Positions 22,362 to 34,749 of a stretch of 64,000 bases of DNA are shown piece by piece (the first letter of the stretch is position 1; each line of letters opens with the position of its first letter). The stretch is taken from contig JAUPFV010000001.1 of the NCBI GenBank assembly GCA_036936605.1, forward strand, positions 249,920,925-249,984,924, given 5' to 3'. This DNA comes from Limnanthes douglasii subsp. nivea (taxonomy: Eukaryota > Streptophyta > Magnoliopsida > Brassicales > Limnanthaceae). The position numbers were made by a program, and so were the translations under genes. Under the pieces are notes generated by a model. The model made no database searches. It saw only the letters and a list, made by a program, of their open reading frames with translations, and was not told the origin of the DNA.

Positions 22362-23509
22362 AATTGTAATATGGATGTGTTATCTATTATTAAAAAATAT
22401 AATTTTATATTTTATGGTTTGAGAATTAAATTAAATTAATTATAGTGATTGTATTATTCAAAAAATAATCCTAGTATAAATAAGTTTATAAACCTTGTAT
22501 TTTTTTATTTGTAGGAAAAGAAAAGAAAAAAAAGCCATACATGAATCGATATTTGAAATATATTATGACAATATTAAATATTAAATATTAAATTTCATTT
22601 AATTTTCTATTTGTCTTATCATTTTTCTCTCAACTTTTGTTTTTAAATCAAACCTATTTATTTGGTGTTCAGTTATTTCCTTCCAACATCAAAATCAAAC
22701 TCCTTAATTCTCCTTCATTTTAACAAGATTATATTAGTTTATTAGGTTTGAGAATTGTACAAAAAACTTTTTCTCGTTTGAAATTTCAAGAATCTAAGTG
22801 GTAGTACTCAACAAAAGAAAAACTGATGAAATTAAGCATAATGAATGTATGAGAGGTCTGATTAAGAGACTAAGGCTTTCTTACTATGATAATTCTGGTA
22901 AGAGGTTTACTCGTTTAATCCATAATATTTTTATTACCTTTTATAAGACGAAAGTAAATGAAAAGTATCAAACTTCGAGTCCTGTGTTAGCTACACGATG
23001 AATCCAAATATTAATCGACAATGGTGATCTTGTCAAATTTGTTACAAGTAAATAAAGAGAACGAAATAAAGATAAAAAACAAAGAAAAACTAAAAAAGAA
23101 ATATGTAGAAAAAAAAGGATAAAGCAAAAAAACAACATTTGTTTACTATCTTTGGTGGATATACAGTGTTAGGAACCGACTAAACCTGTAGGAAAAATAA
23201 CAAAATAGATTTATAGGTATATATAGTTGAGAAATCGTCGTATCACCATTACCAAAATCTAGTTTCAAATTTGACATTTAAATGTCATTATTTAAAATTG
23301 GTTATTACTCAACATGAGAAGACACTAATAATTGATTTATATATTTTAGGAGTTATAGTCTCTCGGATCTTGATAGAGAATTGAAGCTTAACTAATTTCA
23401 TATTTAAAAGATATTACGAACAAATTCTTGAGGTACATTTATATAAACCAATTGATAGATAACTAGTTAGTTACGAATAAAAGGCTTTAAGATGTGTTGG
23501 TGAGGATTC
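22362..23509. other. No recognisable gene
   Basis: AT-rich DNA. A 67-codon open frame at 22798-23001 is Lys/Arg-rich but has no ATG start and no motif. Purine-rich stretches lie at 23040-23130. Confidence 0.5.
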
Positions 23510-25515
23510 TTTTCATGCTTTTTGATGCGCCTAGTTTGTATAACGTGATTATGGGAAGACGATGGTTGCATAAGATGGAGGAAAATTCATGTACATTTGG
23601 ATAATGTGTCAAATACTTGGTCGGAAATCTAGTTAGAATAGTCAGAGGTAAGCATAGAACGAGAAGGAGTTGTTATGAAATATCTTAGATCTTAAGAAAT
23701 TAGCACAATATCAGTTGATAAAAGGATGAGGTCGATTCGTCTTAAAAATAGATTTTTATCTTGAGAAAGTAGAGGCTATTGTGAAAGAGGTGGATACACT
23801 TTTGAATTGGGGACATATCAGGGAGTCACGATATATGGCCTAGGTCGCTAATCCAATATTTGTTAAGAATAAAAATGGAAAATGGAGGATGTGTGTAGAT
23901 TTCACTTATCTCAACAAGGCATGCCCAAATAATGTTTTTCCTGTTATGCATATTGACCAGTTAGTAGACGTTGGTTAAGGTCCTGATCTTTTGTCATTTA
24001 TGGATACATACTCAGGATACAAGAAATTATGAATGCATCTTAACGATAAAGAGGGCATTGCTTCTTAGATTGGAAGGGGATAATATTCATATAAGGTTAT
24101 GTCTTTCGGTTTGAAAAATGCAGGGCCACCTTACCAAACGTTAGTCAGACAAATATTTGAAAAGAAATTGGGAAACAAAATGGAGGATTTTATAGATAAT
24201 ATGATTGTGGAAAGAAATGGTGACGATTGCTAGGTTGAAGTTTTATCCGAAATATTCAAAATATTATGGGAATTTGATATTAAGTCAAACCCTTTGAAGT
24301 ATTCATTTGGAGTTCGAAGTGGATTAAATAAAAATTGAAAGAACTATTAAATATGGAGCCATCAAAGACAATCAAAGAAGTTAAAAGATTAACCGATCGT
24401 TTCTTAGCATTGTCAATGGTTATTTCTAAAGCTTCTCATAAAAATCATTTGTTCTTTGAGGTACTTAATAGGGAGAAAATATTCAGTTGGAATGACGATT
24501 GCGATAAATATTTCCATGCACTGAAAACTATTTGAATTCAAGAAAATTTTTGTCAGTTACAATATGCGGTGAAGTATTCAACCTATATTTATTCGTATCA
24601 AATTTTGTATATTTTTTCTATTAGTTAGAGTAGATGGGAGACTGTATAAGCCAATTTACTATGTAAGTATAATCTTGATTGATTAAAAAAATATTTGAAT
24701 TTGGAGAAATTAACTTTAACATTGTTGATAACTGTCAGAAATATGCCATTATACTTTCAAAGTCATACCATCATCTTACGAACTTCTTTTCCTTTAAGAA
24801 GTGTGCTATAAAAAGAAGATATTTCTGGAAGGCTATCACGATGATCCATATAATTGGGAGACTATGAGATTTTATAGGAATTGTAAATGTGATCAAAGTT
24901 CGACCAATTGTTGATTTTATTAATGAATTCACTAAATAAATAGTTGATGGTGATGAAAATATTATAAGTATGAAAATATTTAGAATGGATTATCTTAAAA
25001 TCATCATTTGGTGAAGAAGTTAGGAAATCAGTAAAATTTTGTTTTGAAGAAACAAAGAATATAACAGAGTATGAGGCCGTTTTCATTAGTTCAAATTTGG
25101 CTAGTATGGGTGGAGTGAAGATCATACGGGTGATATTAAAAGAATGAGAAAATAAATTTGAGTATGTGATGATCCTTAAAGATATTAAAAGAATGAGAAA
25201 ATAAATTTGAAATATTATAAATTGCGAATACAAGTTGTTAAGTATACAATCATTGATGAGTCTTTTACAAGAAAAGTGCTATAGGACTAATGTTAAGATT
25301 TAGAATAAATACAAGGTTATTTTTATCCTTTGATATTTTTATGAGGGTGTCGTTGAGGCACATTATGGATATACAAGCTTGATTAGGCATTTTCTTTTTT
25401 GCGGGGTTTTATTAGCCACAATTAGCAGTTGATGCCGAGGCTATAGTGCACAGTTCGAACTTTTATAAAAAATATACTAATACAAGCCACCTACCAAGCG
25501 AGCCGATGAACATAA
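23510..25515 (+). pseudogene. Ty3/gypsy pol relic (protease end to integrase finger), Tat-like
   Basis: In order: protease tail DAPSLYNVIMGRRWLHKM (about 23522-23580); RT start VEAIVKEVDTLLNWGHIRES and KNKNGKWRMCVDFTYLNKA; the LSFMDTYSGYK block; MSFGLKNAGPPYQTLV; active site DFIDNMIV (the second Asp of Y-I-D-D is Asn); then RNase H (TEYEAVFISSNLASMGGV, about 25050-25110) and an integrase H2C2 remnant (EAHYGYTSLIRH ... DAEAIVHSSNF) to about 25515. Frameshifts and stops are frequent. Sequence past 25520 changes character. LTRs were not located. Confidence 0.8.
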
Positions 25516-25567
25516 TACTCTTAAACGACCAGGATGTTATAACTAAAAACTTTGAGGGAAGCAAACT

Positions 25568-25717
25568 ACATTTAATATTAAAGATATGAAAGACAAGGAA
25601 GTCGCGATGGATGAGCATGCTAATAAAATCTCAGAGTGCTTATCTAATCAAGTTGCTTCGACCAAGTCTTACATGGTCTTAGACTTTCAGAAAGTATTCC
25701 CAAAGGTAAGCCTATGA
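25568..25717 (+). pseudogene. Possible accessory-ORF fragment beside gypsy element
   Basis: A 49-codon frame reads KDMKDKEVAMDEHANKISEC and VASTKSYMVLDFQKVFPK, helical and charged, similar in style to the end of the coiled-coil ORF at 44.6-44.75 kb. It lies downstream of, and opposite in strand to, the reverse-strand gypsy pol at 26.6-31.5 kb, the place where Tat elements may carry an antisense ORF. Identification is tentative. Confidence 0.35.
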
Positions 25718-26164
25718 TCTCTATGGGAGTTGGTCTGAGAAGAATTATAGTCTAACGATATGGCTTTAGAAGAGAAACTACGTATTCAACTGGATATAGA
25801 TGATGAAATTTCTCATGAAACTAAAGGTTGAGTCTTTGAATATTGGAGCTTCGAGGAAGATAATACCGAACGGAAAGAGCCCGGAGGCAATTCGATATAT
25901 TTTTATTTTACCTGATTTCACTATCATCATTCTTTTTGCAAGTACTTCATATGATTAAGGCATTTTATATTAATATTAGGGTATAATTTTATAAGTCCTT
26001 GACATGGTCAATACATTTTGTATTAATGATTTATGAATGAATCATCTTTCTTTTATCCCTTATCTTTGAACTAATTTATCATATGTCGATTAGCCCGTTC
26101 ACATTTTTCTTATACAAAGGTAATGAAAGTAATTATTTTAATTTGGACCATTAGTTCTTCGAAT

Positions 26165-26385
26165 CCGATTATCGTATCCAACTAGTGGTGGAATATTTTT
26201 ATTATGACCAACTAATGTTGGAATCTTTATACAGACTAATATTGAAATCTTTTAATTGTGACAAACTAATGGTGGAACCTTTACACATCATTACACATCA
26301 CCAACTAATGTTGGAAAATTTTAATTGCGACCAACTAATTTTGGAACTTTTACACATCACCAAATCATGTGGAACCTTTTAATTA
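26165..26385. repeat. Degenerate ~30-bp tandem repeat with internal palindrome
   Basis: About seven imperfect units of the type GACCAACTAATGTTGGAA followed by an AT-rich tail. The CCAAC...GTTGG arms form an inverted repeat around CTAAT. It is located at the 3' side of the reverse-strand gypsy pol, between integrase and the expected LTR, where Tat/Ogre elements often carry tandem repeats. Confidence 0.8.
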
Positions 26386-26599
26386 TGATACTCAAAATAT
26401 ATGAATCACAAAAATAAAATAACAGAAGAATTATAAAATGTAAAATGAGTCATAAAATGTAACTAGTTCAGACACCCCTTTAAAATCTCCTCAAGCCACC
26501 TTGGTAACAAAACTTATTCCCTCGAATATTTATATAATGAAATTAAAATATATAATAAGGTTTTTTGAAAAAAATATTTGAGATATAAATTTAAGTGTT

Positions 26600-27500
26600 C
26601 AATATTCTATGGATGCCAAAGAGGATTGTCGTCTCTATTGCTAGCCGATAAGTTCCAATATTAATTCTTTCAATAACCGAATAGGGTCTTTCCCAATTGG
26701 TCGCTAACTTCCCTAACCGTTTATCTTTGGTGTGAAGAAATAACTTTTTTAGAATTATATTTTTCCATTTCTAATTCTTTCATTCAAACCCGAGATGCAT
26801 ACCTGCTTCTCATCAGCGTCTTATGGTGAATAGACCTAAAATGGGCCATTGTTTTTTTTCTTTAACCCGGTCTAACTCAGCTCTCTTGGTTACATCATTA
26901 TTATCTTTGGAATCATTTTTAACATGAAAAGACAAGAGTATATAATCATCTTGGGTTACTGAATCCATCCCATAAACCAATGCAAAGGGGGATTCATGTA
27001 TTGTTATTTGGGATGTAGTACCATAAGCCCACAATACTTCTTCTAAATAACTTGGACATATTCTAGTTTTCCCTTCAAGATTTTTGTTCCAGACATTAAA
27101 GACGGTTTTGTTGACAACTTATACTTTCCCGTTAGCTTGGGGGTGAAAAGGTAAAGAAAAACAATTTTAAATCCCTCGGGAAGCACATAATGCATCCATA
27201 TCACTAGTTTTATATTGAAGGCCATTATCTGTCGTAATGGTTCTTGGGATTCCGAACCTACATCATATATTAGACACGATACACGTAATACTACCCACTC
27301 AAAAAAAGATCAACCGCCATAATAATGGTTTTGTAGGCCTCCAGATTCTATTTGTAAATGTCCAACCAAATTAAGACCGTATATATCGAACGTTAATGCC
27401 TTAAATATAGATTACAATGCTACCGTTGGAATATGTGTTGCGTTCTTAAAACCTTAATAGAGGTCATATATTTGGACTAATCCTTTAGCATATGCCATAA
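26600..27500 (-). pseudogene. gypsy integrase core end and C-terminal domain
   Basis: The core-to-C-terminal region reads FTPKLTGKYKLSTKPSLMSG, then ILKGKLEYVQVI and WAYGTTSQITIHESPFALVYG, the usual L-W-A-Y-R-T-T ... S-P-F-x-L-V-Y-G block. The C-terminal module GKLATNWERPYSVIERIN and GTYRLA is at about 26720-26610. Earlier core residues (27.2-27.5 kb) are weakly preserved. Stops separate the pieces. Confidence 0.8.
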
Positions 27501-27779
27501 TAAAAGGCCAGTAGCACCCTGCCAATATAACCCTTTTAGTTAAAGTTCTATAGCGACAATTGGAAGATCCCTCCCTATCATGTTATTCAGATGGCATCAT
27601 TTGAGATTCATTAATATTAAGGTATCTTCATAGTGGTCGACTGAGAGGCTTCTTATAGAGGATATCAACAAGGACTATGAAACCATTTACTTTGAACATT
27701 AGATTTTTTGTGAATGCTTTATCAATAGGTTGGGTTGCTTTACTTATAAGTTATTTGGTCTCATACCTCCAATATTTAT

Positions 27780-28900
27780 CTATGATGGTTGAGATCTGGA
27801 ATGCTTATTTGATTGAGATCTAAACTCAAAGCTTGTTACTATCGAGAGGTACTCTTGTATCATTATCCATGACTGTCCTTTAGTATAAGCAATAATAGAT
27901 AAGGAATCAACCATCAAATTTTTGACTCGGGGAACGTGTTTCTGCTTAATGTGCTTAAAGAAAATTACGGTCTCTCTCAACGCCTTTAAGTATTTTACCA
28001 AACAATATTTTCTAGCTTTTCACTGTCCCATGATATGATTTATAAGCATTTATAAAATAACTTATCAGACAAACCTTTTTGGCACCACAAATTTGTGCAA
28101 GCCGTAACCTTGCCTATGCTGCTTCATACTCTGCTTCATTATTTGATGCTTTGAAACTTAAGCATATTGCTTAATACATTGAATATCATAAGAGATATAA
28201 CATGTAAAAGCATACTCCACAACCAAAAATACTTGAAACCTCATATATTTAAACTATCACTTCATTCATGTATTTATCAATATCTGGCTCATGCTCTGGT
28301 CGCTCGAAATGAAATTCAACCTAGAAAATTTGCTACGACTTGTGCTTTAATTGCTATTCTATGAGCAAACTCAATATCATAATCTCCTGATTCCACCGAC
28401 TACTTAGCCATCCAACCCGACATGATTCGTTTTTGTAACATATTTTTGAGTGAAAATGAAGTTGGAACAATTGATTGAGCTGCCAATTTAGGCCTCATTT
28501 TTCGAGTTGCAACTAATAGAGCTAAAGCTAACTTTTTCAGCCTTAATTATATTTTCTCAGGTTCTAGAAATTTTTTACTTATATGATAAACATAATGTGG
28601 GTAAACTTCAACTTCTCCAACCAAGATCGCGTTTACTGCATAATTAGAGACTGCCAAGTAGTTTTACAATCCTTCTCCCATAGTTGACTTGGTTAATATC
28701 TTTAAAAACGATAAACGTTCTTTAATTTTTGTGAAGGCTTCATCACACTCTGAAGTCCAACAACATTCTTCAGCATTTCTTAATATAAATATGTTCAAAG
28801 CAGCCAACCTTCTAGTCAGTATTTATACTTCTTTAATGGACCTTGGAGAAGCCATAAAAATTAATACATTTAATCGTAGTGGATTAACTTAAATTCCCTT
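27780..28900 (-). pseudogene. gypsy RT connection and RNase H
   Basis: The RT thumb/connection reads RLAALNIFILRNAEECC, then SECDEAFTKIKERLS and YLAVSNYAVNAILV. Then RLKKLALALLVATRKMRP, the RNase H part, and a final KYLKALRETVIFFKHIKQKH with PRVKNLMVDSLS, matching the P-R-x-x-N-x-x-A-D-x-L-S end of Tat RNase H. Read through several stops. Confidence 0.8.
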
Positions 28901-29470
28901 TTGACTAATAATTTATCGCAAAAAATAATATGGAACGCACCTCAAATGTACACTCTTATGGGTTCAATTTTAAATTAATAGCTTTTATATTAGAAAACCT
29001 TTCATTCAGATCGAAATATTAATCTGTATCCCTCATACCTTTTAGTAACATATCATCAATGTAAACCTTAAAAAAAATTCAAATCTAATTAGCAAAGGAT
29101 TTATTTACCAAAACTTGATAAGTGGTCCCAAAAGTTTTCATAATGAATGACATAAATTTGTGTAGTGAAGGCCCCTACCCGTTATGAACGCAGTGATGCC
29201 TTGGTCCCTCAGATCTATCTGTATCCGGTTATATCATGAAAAAGCATCCATGAATGATAGAAATTTATTACTAAAAGTTAAATCTAACAGTTGATAAATT
29301 CTAGGGTTATAAAATGGATTCATCAGACAAACCCAATTCAAATATGTGAAATCAACATACATACACCACTTATAATTTTTATTTATCAGAAGTGTCGGGT
29401 TTATTATCAATAAAATGTACTGAGATTCTTAGATATTATCTAATTTTTTCAATCTATCCACCTTTGCAGT
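28900..29470 (-). pseudogene. gypsy reverse transcriptase with intact YIDD
   Basis: The RT start reads VDRLKKLDNIXESQYILLII, then NKNYKWCMYVDFTYLN and LSFMDAFSXYNRIQIDLRDQ. The active-site region encodes KVYIDDMLLKG at about 29040-29070 on the reverse strand, so the catalytic aspartates remain although flanking stops exist. Confidence 0.85.
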
Positions 29471-29634
29471 AATAACTTTTGATCTTTCAACAGAAAAAAC
29501 TCTTCATTTTTATATAGTATGACATACATTGGGTCGTATTGCTAACTTATACGAAAAATTCTTGCATGGACACCTATTACTTTCTCGGTACATCGAGCAA
29601 ACATGTGCAAATTCTCATATAAAAAAGATAATAA

Positions 29635-29922
29635 TTATTCTCTTATAACTGGTTCCAACTCCGCTCCAATTCTTATACTTTTTCTATTCGGAAATATATA
29701 TAGCTCAATATTTTCATCTAACCAAATTGGGACTCTCCCTTGGATCATCAACCGTTTTGACTCTGAAGCGAACTCAGGTAATTGTTTTATTTTTATTTCT
29801 GCATTATAGAATGTACTTTGATAACATTCTTTAACTACTGCAGACAATCCAAATTGACCCCCAATGGTGTATGTCAAACATGGATGGACCATAGAGACAA
29901 CACCATGTATCTTTGATAACAA
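29635..29922 (-). pseudogene. gypsy protease-RT linker
   Basis: An open 95-codon frame, SKIHGVVSMVHPCLTYTIGG, then GLSAVVKECYQSTFYNAEI and acidic ends. Its position between protease and RT and its pattern (H-G-V-V-S ... L-x-Y) match the post-protease segment of Tat/Ogre polyproteins. Neighbouring frames at 29930-30330 contain protease-like remnants with stops. Confidence 0.6.
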
Positions 29923-30379
29923 ATATCTACCAAAGATAGCTTTTTAGAGACAACACCATGTATCTTTGAATTTTAGTTCATTTGATTCCCTCTCTGATGA
30001 TCACAACATCCTCATGTGACCCAACAACATATCTCAAATCATCACCAACGAATACGATGAATGACATGGGATCATGCTAAATTTGGCAGACATTTTTCCT
30101 TTTAACTGAGTTACCCACTGACAATATGCCTCTTTTGTGAGCAACCCAAATTCTCTAACACCATATCACCACCAAAGATGGTTAAAGATTCAAAAAATTC
30201 ACACAAATATATAACATTGTCTTAATTCATTTTGCTCATAAATTACTATAATACTGCATCGATCAAGATCACGGTCGAGATATTATGAATCCACATCAAA
30301 CTCGTTATATGGTCCAGTGGTAATCTTAGTATTTTTATGTGTGGGGGAAACTTTTATTGCCTCTCTTCGAGTAATAGCT

Positions 30380-31415
30380 TGACCTAAAATTGGTTATTGT
30401 GATCGACACCCCGATTGTTCTTTGACAAATGTAGTCAACTTTACATTTTTCATCAAAGTTTAGATCTCTTGTTTCAAAGCAATGTGATCCTTTGTATCAT
30501 AGCCCACATCATTGTAATGCTTATAAAAACTACATATTTGCATTCTCCCTTGGAGTTTGAATGGATGATGGATTTCTAAAGTCAAAACAATGATTTGCCT
30601 TATCGAATACGGTGGTAACTCTTCTGGTTAGATCAGATTGGATCAATGGATCCCACTGGATCTATATTGGTGACCTTGTGAATGCTAATTTTCCCTAATC
30701 TGAGGTAGATTCTGATTAGAGTCCTTAAGAAAGAAACTTAAGGTTGTTTGTGTTTGTCGTTGTTGAGAACTCGACACACTATTTTACAGAATCTTCCTCT
30801 GTAGATGTGGTAACTTTAATATTTTTATCTCTTCTACCTTAATATGTTTCTCAACCTATGATAAAGAAACCTTCGAAAGACATTTCTTTTCCTAGTGATA
30901 TTATCATCGAATTCTTCAAGAATAAGAAAAAGCCCAAAATAAGTTATAGTCACTTGTTCGAAACATTCTTCCAAACCATTTTTAGTTTTTACAAAGTCCT
31001 TAGTGTAATATTTCAAGATTTCCCCAATCAACTAACGAATTGAATTATCCTATCTCAATTTCCTTTTATTTCTTTGCTTCAATCCAATCACTTTACAGCT
31101 ATCCATAATATATCAAAAGTCTTGATTGATCCACGAGGAAGCCAATTATACCACTTCAAAGCACTATCTTTGAAGGTCTTGGAAAAATCCCACCATAAAA
31201 AAATTATCATCATCGCCGAAAAATTCATCATGAAGTTGTTGAACAGTTCAATGTATGAGCCGATGTCCAAAGAGAATCTTTGTAGAAAAAATAGAATGTC
31301 TCCAATTATGTATCTGGTTAAATTGGTGACCTTCATTAATTATTGCAAAAATACGATGTTTGGACTATATAGCGAACTGATCATTCACTTGATAATGAAC
31401 ATTGGGGTTTCCTGA
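30380..31415 (-). pseudogene. gypsy gag
   Basis: The Retrotrans_gag signature DFSKTFKDSALKWYNWLPRG (SIKTFDIL follows) is at about 31200-31110. The C-terminal gag region has HYNDVGYDTKDHIALKQEI (about 30520-30460), which corresponds to the H-x-x-x-G-H-D-T-x-x-C motif with the Cys changed to His. An intermediate frame, 31031-30834, carries FVKTKNGLEECFEQ. Multiple stops. Confidence 0.75.
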
Positions 31416-31522
31416 ACCGTATATATTTTCCTAGACTTCTGTATTTTTAAACCCTAATAATGTCCTCGCTTATTTGGGGAGACATGTAAGGTTTTGGATA
31501 TCGTTATCCGAGTACCTTTATA

Positions 31523-31543
31523 GACTTCCACTGTGATCGCCAC
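31523..31543 (-). promoter_or_regulatory. primer binding site of reverse-strand gypsy
   Basis: On the reverse strand the sequence GTGGCGATCACAGTGGAAGT resembles the T-G-G-C-G-A-C-T-C-C-A-C-T-G-G-G-G-A type PBS of Tat elements. It lies just upstream of gag, as expected. Confidence 0.55.
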
Positions 31544-32442
31544 TAATTGTGTCAAAGCATTTTGGAGGGTGTTTTCATAATAACAAAAACATTAATTGAT
31601 TTTTAAGGTGAGTTGTAGAAAGAGAATTCAGAATAATTGTTGACCATCAAGAACCCATATTATTTATTTTATTTTATTCAATCGTTACATTGGGAATTAT
31701 AATTGTTGACCTTATCGGAATAAGATAAATTCTTCTCGAGTGTTCCTTATTAAAAGTCACATTGAAGCCATCCAGTTGAAGGAAAAAAATAGTTTCGAAA
31801 ACCTTTTCATAGCCTGAAGAAAACATTCTCATGTCCAGTTGATGAAAAAAAAATGGTTTTGAAAACCTCTTCATAGCCTGAGACAGCATCTCGATAAGCA
31901 ATTTTTACCTTGATTCGACAATTGGTAGCCAATTTAAAAAGGTATACTCTTTCTTCCCTATTGACCAACGGAGGTTTTAAAGAGGTATCATGTAAATATT
32001 CGAAGATATTAATAAGAGTCTTTTTTGGTCAATGATTGTTTTAAACATAAGTATTTAAATAATTTTGGTAACTAGTCAAAGACTGATCATGTTTGAAGTT
32101 GTTGACCAAGAGTAATTAATCGGAAGTGTTATACGTTTATTATTAACACTTTTCGAAGAAACAACCATATTCGAGGTGTTATTCTCTAAATTGATTATTA
32201 GTTCTTATTCATTACTATCAATTCTAAATTGATAAACGAGTGATACATATTCGAAGAAGAATTTGGATATGCATTCCTTCGAAGACTACATATGTTGTCA
32301 GAAACCATTTCAGCAAGGAGAGGGGAAGATTTAATTCAAAGCAGATTAAACTTTGGCAAGGAACAACTTTTATACGAATCTTTCGGCTTCTGATGATTAC
32401 TAGTTCTTATTAACTATCTTTCATAAGAACTAAAGGGGCTAT
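31544..32442 (-). mobile_element. Presumed 5' LTR region of reverse-strand gypsy (limits uncertain)
   Basis: Adjacent to the PBS. On the reverse strand it contains an AATAAA-rich stretch (about 31660-31690) followed toward the PBS by a pyrimidine-rich TCTCTTTCTACAACTC, as in U5. No matching LTR was found on the other side of the element, so this is positional inference. Confidence 0.35.
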
Positions 32443-32760
32443 TGATAATGATATAGAATGTTGGGGGCTTAAATGTAATAAATTAAAGTCTCATATGACC
32501 AATTGTATAGTTGTAAGATAATTTTTTGAGTATTTATAAAGATGGAGTACTGAAATGTAGTTGACCCATTTGTGTAACCAATTCTGTTATACAAAGTCCG
32601 AACACCTATAAATAATGGCTAATGCTATGAATAAAACATATGACATATTCATTAGTTCAATCTTGTTTCGTACTTTTACTTTCTCTCGCTAAAATCAAAC
32701 TATCTCTTTCTCTCTTAAGAACTAAATTTACACATATCATGATCAATATCCTAAATGAAG
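32443..32760 (+). mobile_element. LTR-like segment, possibly solo LTR
   Basis: The purine-rich AAGAACTAAAGGGGCTAT is followed by TGATAATG at 32443, a TATAAATA box at 32607-32614, AATAAA at 32630-32635 and a TCTCTCGC/TCTCTTTCTC pyrimidine-rich stretch. This PPT, TATA, polyadenylation order is what a plus-strand LTR would show. No partner LTR or target-site duplication was found. Confidence 0.4.
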
Positions 32761-33352
32761 TCATACACCCTTCACAAAAAATAAAGTTTGGTTATTTCTA
32801 GAAATAATCTAAACAAAGATCTCACGTGGTTTCTTATTCAAGTCTTAGTATTTTATAACTCACCATTCCAATTGGAAACAATAAGGTAGCGTATAACATT
32901 TTGTTTATAAAAAAAAACACAAGCACATGAGAATAAAAGTTGCAAGTGATAAAATTATTACATACGAAATACAATAAAAAATACCCCAACCATGGGGACT
33001 TGGTTCACATAATTTCCTCAAAGATGGGAACTTGGTCATCACAACTGCCTCATGAGCTATATCAATATAAAACAATAGACAAATTAAAATAATAATAATT
33101 AAGGAATCAATCAACCATGTGTGGTCGAACTTCCACATCCCTTTGAGCCTTAATATGTATTATTCCCAACAACAATATATCTGGCTTCATTTGAAGAAGG
33201 TAACAAAATAACTTGGCCACGTGGCATATTCGGTGGCTTAACGATATACCATTGTCCACTATATTATTTAAACAAACATATTAAATCTCATCTCACTACC
33301 TCTGTAACACACTTGATAACCTTCTTTTGTGCAAGCTATTAGAGGCTCATAC
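32761..33352. other. AT-rich, no recognisable gene
   Basis: A reverse open frame at 32905-33138 is hydrophobic but low-complexity, and I do not support it as a gene. Confidence 0.5.
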
Positions 33353-34330
33353 TCACGGGAACTGGACAACTCGCATGTATTGGGTCTCTTCTCTTTGATC
33401 ATAAATTGAAAATATAACTAAACTGATATCATGATACTTCTCATCCAATTGCACTACACATATTTTTTTAGTTTTATGCATTATATCCTTAGCTGTTTCG
33501 AGCATCGCTTCAGCAAATCTCACTATCACCTCAGCACGTTCAGTATGTTCGATCACCAAAGTCTCTTCAAGTTTATTCTTGTGGGACAAATCACCTTCTA
33601 GATAAGCTTGCATCTATTCATTCTTAAATTGAGAAACAGTCCGAACAGCTTCACGATCTTCCTATACTTTGGATAATTTAACATCGACTTCAGAGAACTT
33701 CTTATAAGCTAAGGAAATGACTTCAGGCTAGACTAAAGTCAATATATGGAAAAAGCCTCCAAACTTAATACAAGAAAAAATTGTTTGATGATAACCTTGA
33801 ATAAACCATGGAGCATTGAAATCATCAACGCGTTGGCAACAACTCATTATACAATATGAATAATGACTTTTCTTAGGATCAATCTTCAATAACTATTTGG
33901 CCACCCATTTGTTCTTAAGATTTACCTTCTATATTTTATTGGCATCCGTTTAGCTTGAAAGGCCTTATTGAGTTCTGATTTGTCCATAAATAACTCAGCA
34001 TCCGTCTTTATAATTAGTCCAATATCAACCATGAAATTGGTATGAATCTGGCATGCATTATGCAAAGTAGTGAAATCCTGAACATAGTCTATAATACAAA
34101 TTCAAACATATCAAACTACAAACGCACACAATATTGAAAGTAATAAAATTTAAATATACCTCCACACAAAATCAAATTGTGTATTGGCCGATTCCACAAA
34201 CAAAACGTGACTGGATAACTTTCTTCCGCTGGTTGATGCAACAATTTATTTTGCGCTCTTAAGAATTTATTCTAATGCAATCACAAACAATCTGGATGTC
34301 CGAATCCTATTTACCTGGGTTCCTTCATTT
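33353..34330 (-). pseudogene. Spliced accessory ORF relic (coiled-coil), gypsy-associated candidate
   Basis: Reverse-strand reading is coding-like across an apparent intron: HQPAEESYPVTFCLWNRPIH ends at a GT (donor GGAG/GTATAT, about 34160), and after an AG (TTATAG) continues YVQDFTTLHNACQIHTNFMV and FMDKSELNKAFQAKRM. Further pieces are CCQRVDDFNAPWFIQGYHQT and a helical region AYLEGDLSHKNKLEETLVIE to 33353. Stops at several points show decay. Tat-lineage gypsy elements are known to carry such spliced, coiled-coil extra ORFs, and two Tat-like pols lie to the left. A host gene of unknown function is the alternative. Confidence 0.45.
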
Positions 34331-34749
34331 TCCCGTCACTAACACATTATTTAAAAGTAAAAGGTTATCAAGTCACCTTCAAGTATTTGAACATTAACGA
34401 AGCAACATCAATTATTACCTCATATGCACCCATGCTTGCATCACTTCACAGTCTTCAGTAACCTTTTACGTGAGTTAGATATATACTATATTAAAAACCA
34501 TAAATTTGGTTCATTATGGAGCTAAATTTGGTTTAAAATATTATTAGTTTTTAGAATTTCAATTAACACTTATATTATAAAAATAAAAAGATATTAATAC
34601 TTTTTGTATTGTTTACTTTAATAATTTTATAAAAATATAAATATATCTTACTTAATTCTATTCTTCGATAACAAAAAATTAGATATTTTGATAACAATCA
34701 TGTGATAACAACCGTTTCAGACTTTTAACATAAAAACAAAAAAGGGAAT

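Larger units (their letters stand above)
26600..31543 (-). mobile_element. Ty3/gypsy element, Tat-like, reverse strand, decayed
   Basis: Reading right to left: primer binding site (31543-31523), gag (31.4-30.4 kb), protease/linker (29.9-29.6 kb), RT (29.5-28.9 kb), RNase H (28.9-27.8 kb), integrase (27.5-26.6 kb). RT before integrase marks gypsy. Despite many stops the domain order is complete, making this the most complete gypsy body in the window. LTR limits could not be fixed because I found no convincing second LTR copy. Confidence 0.85.

Noticed and set aside
24862..25233. 123-codon reverse-strand ORF
   Set aside because: Antisense to the gypsy RNase H relic, AT-driven composition, no motif.
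26165..26385. CRISPR-like array
   Set aside because: Units are degenerate and contiguous, without unique spacers, in a plant nuclear retroelement context.
32905..33138. Hydrophobic reverse-strand ORF
   Set aside because: Low-complexity, no homology pattern, and no neighbouring exon evidence.
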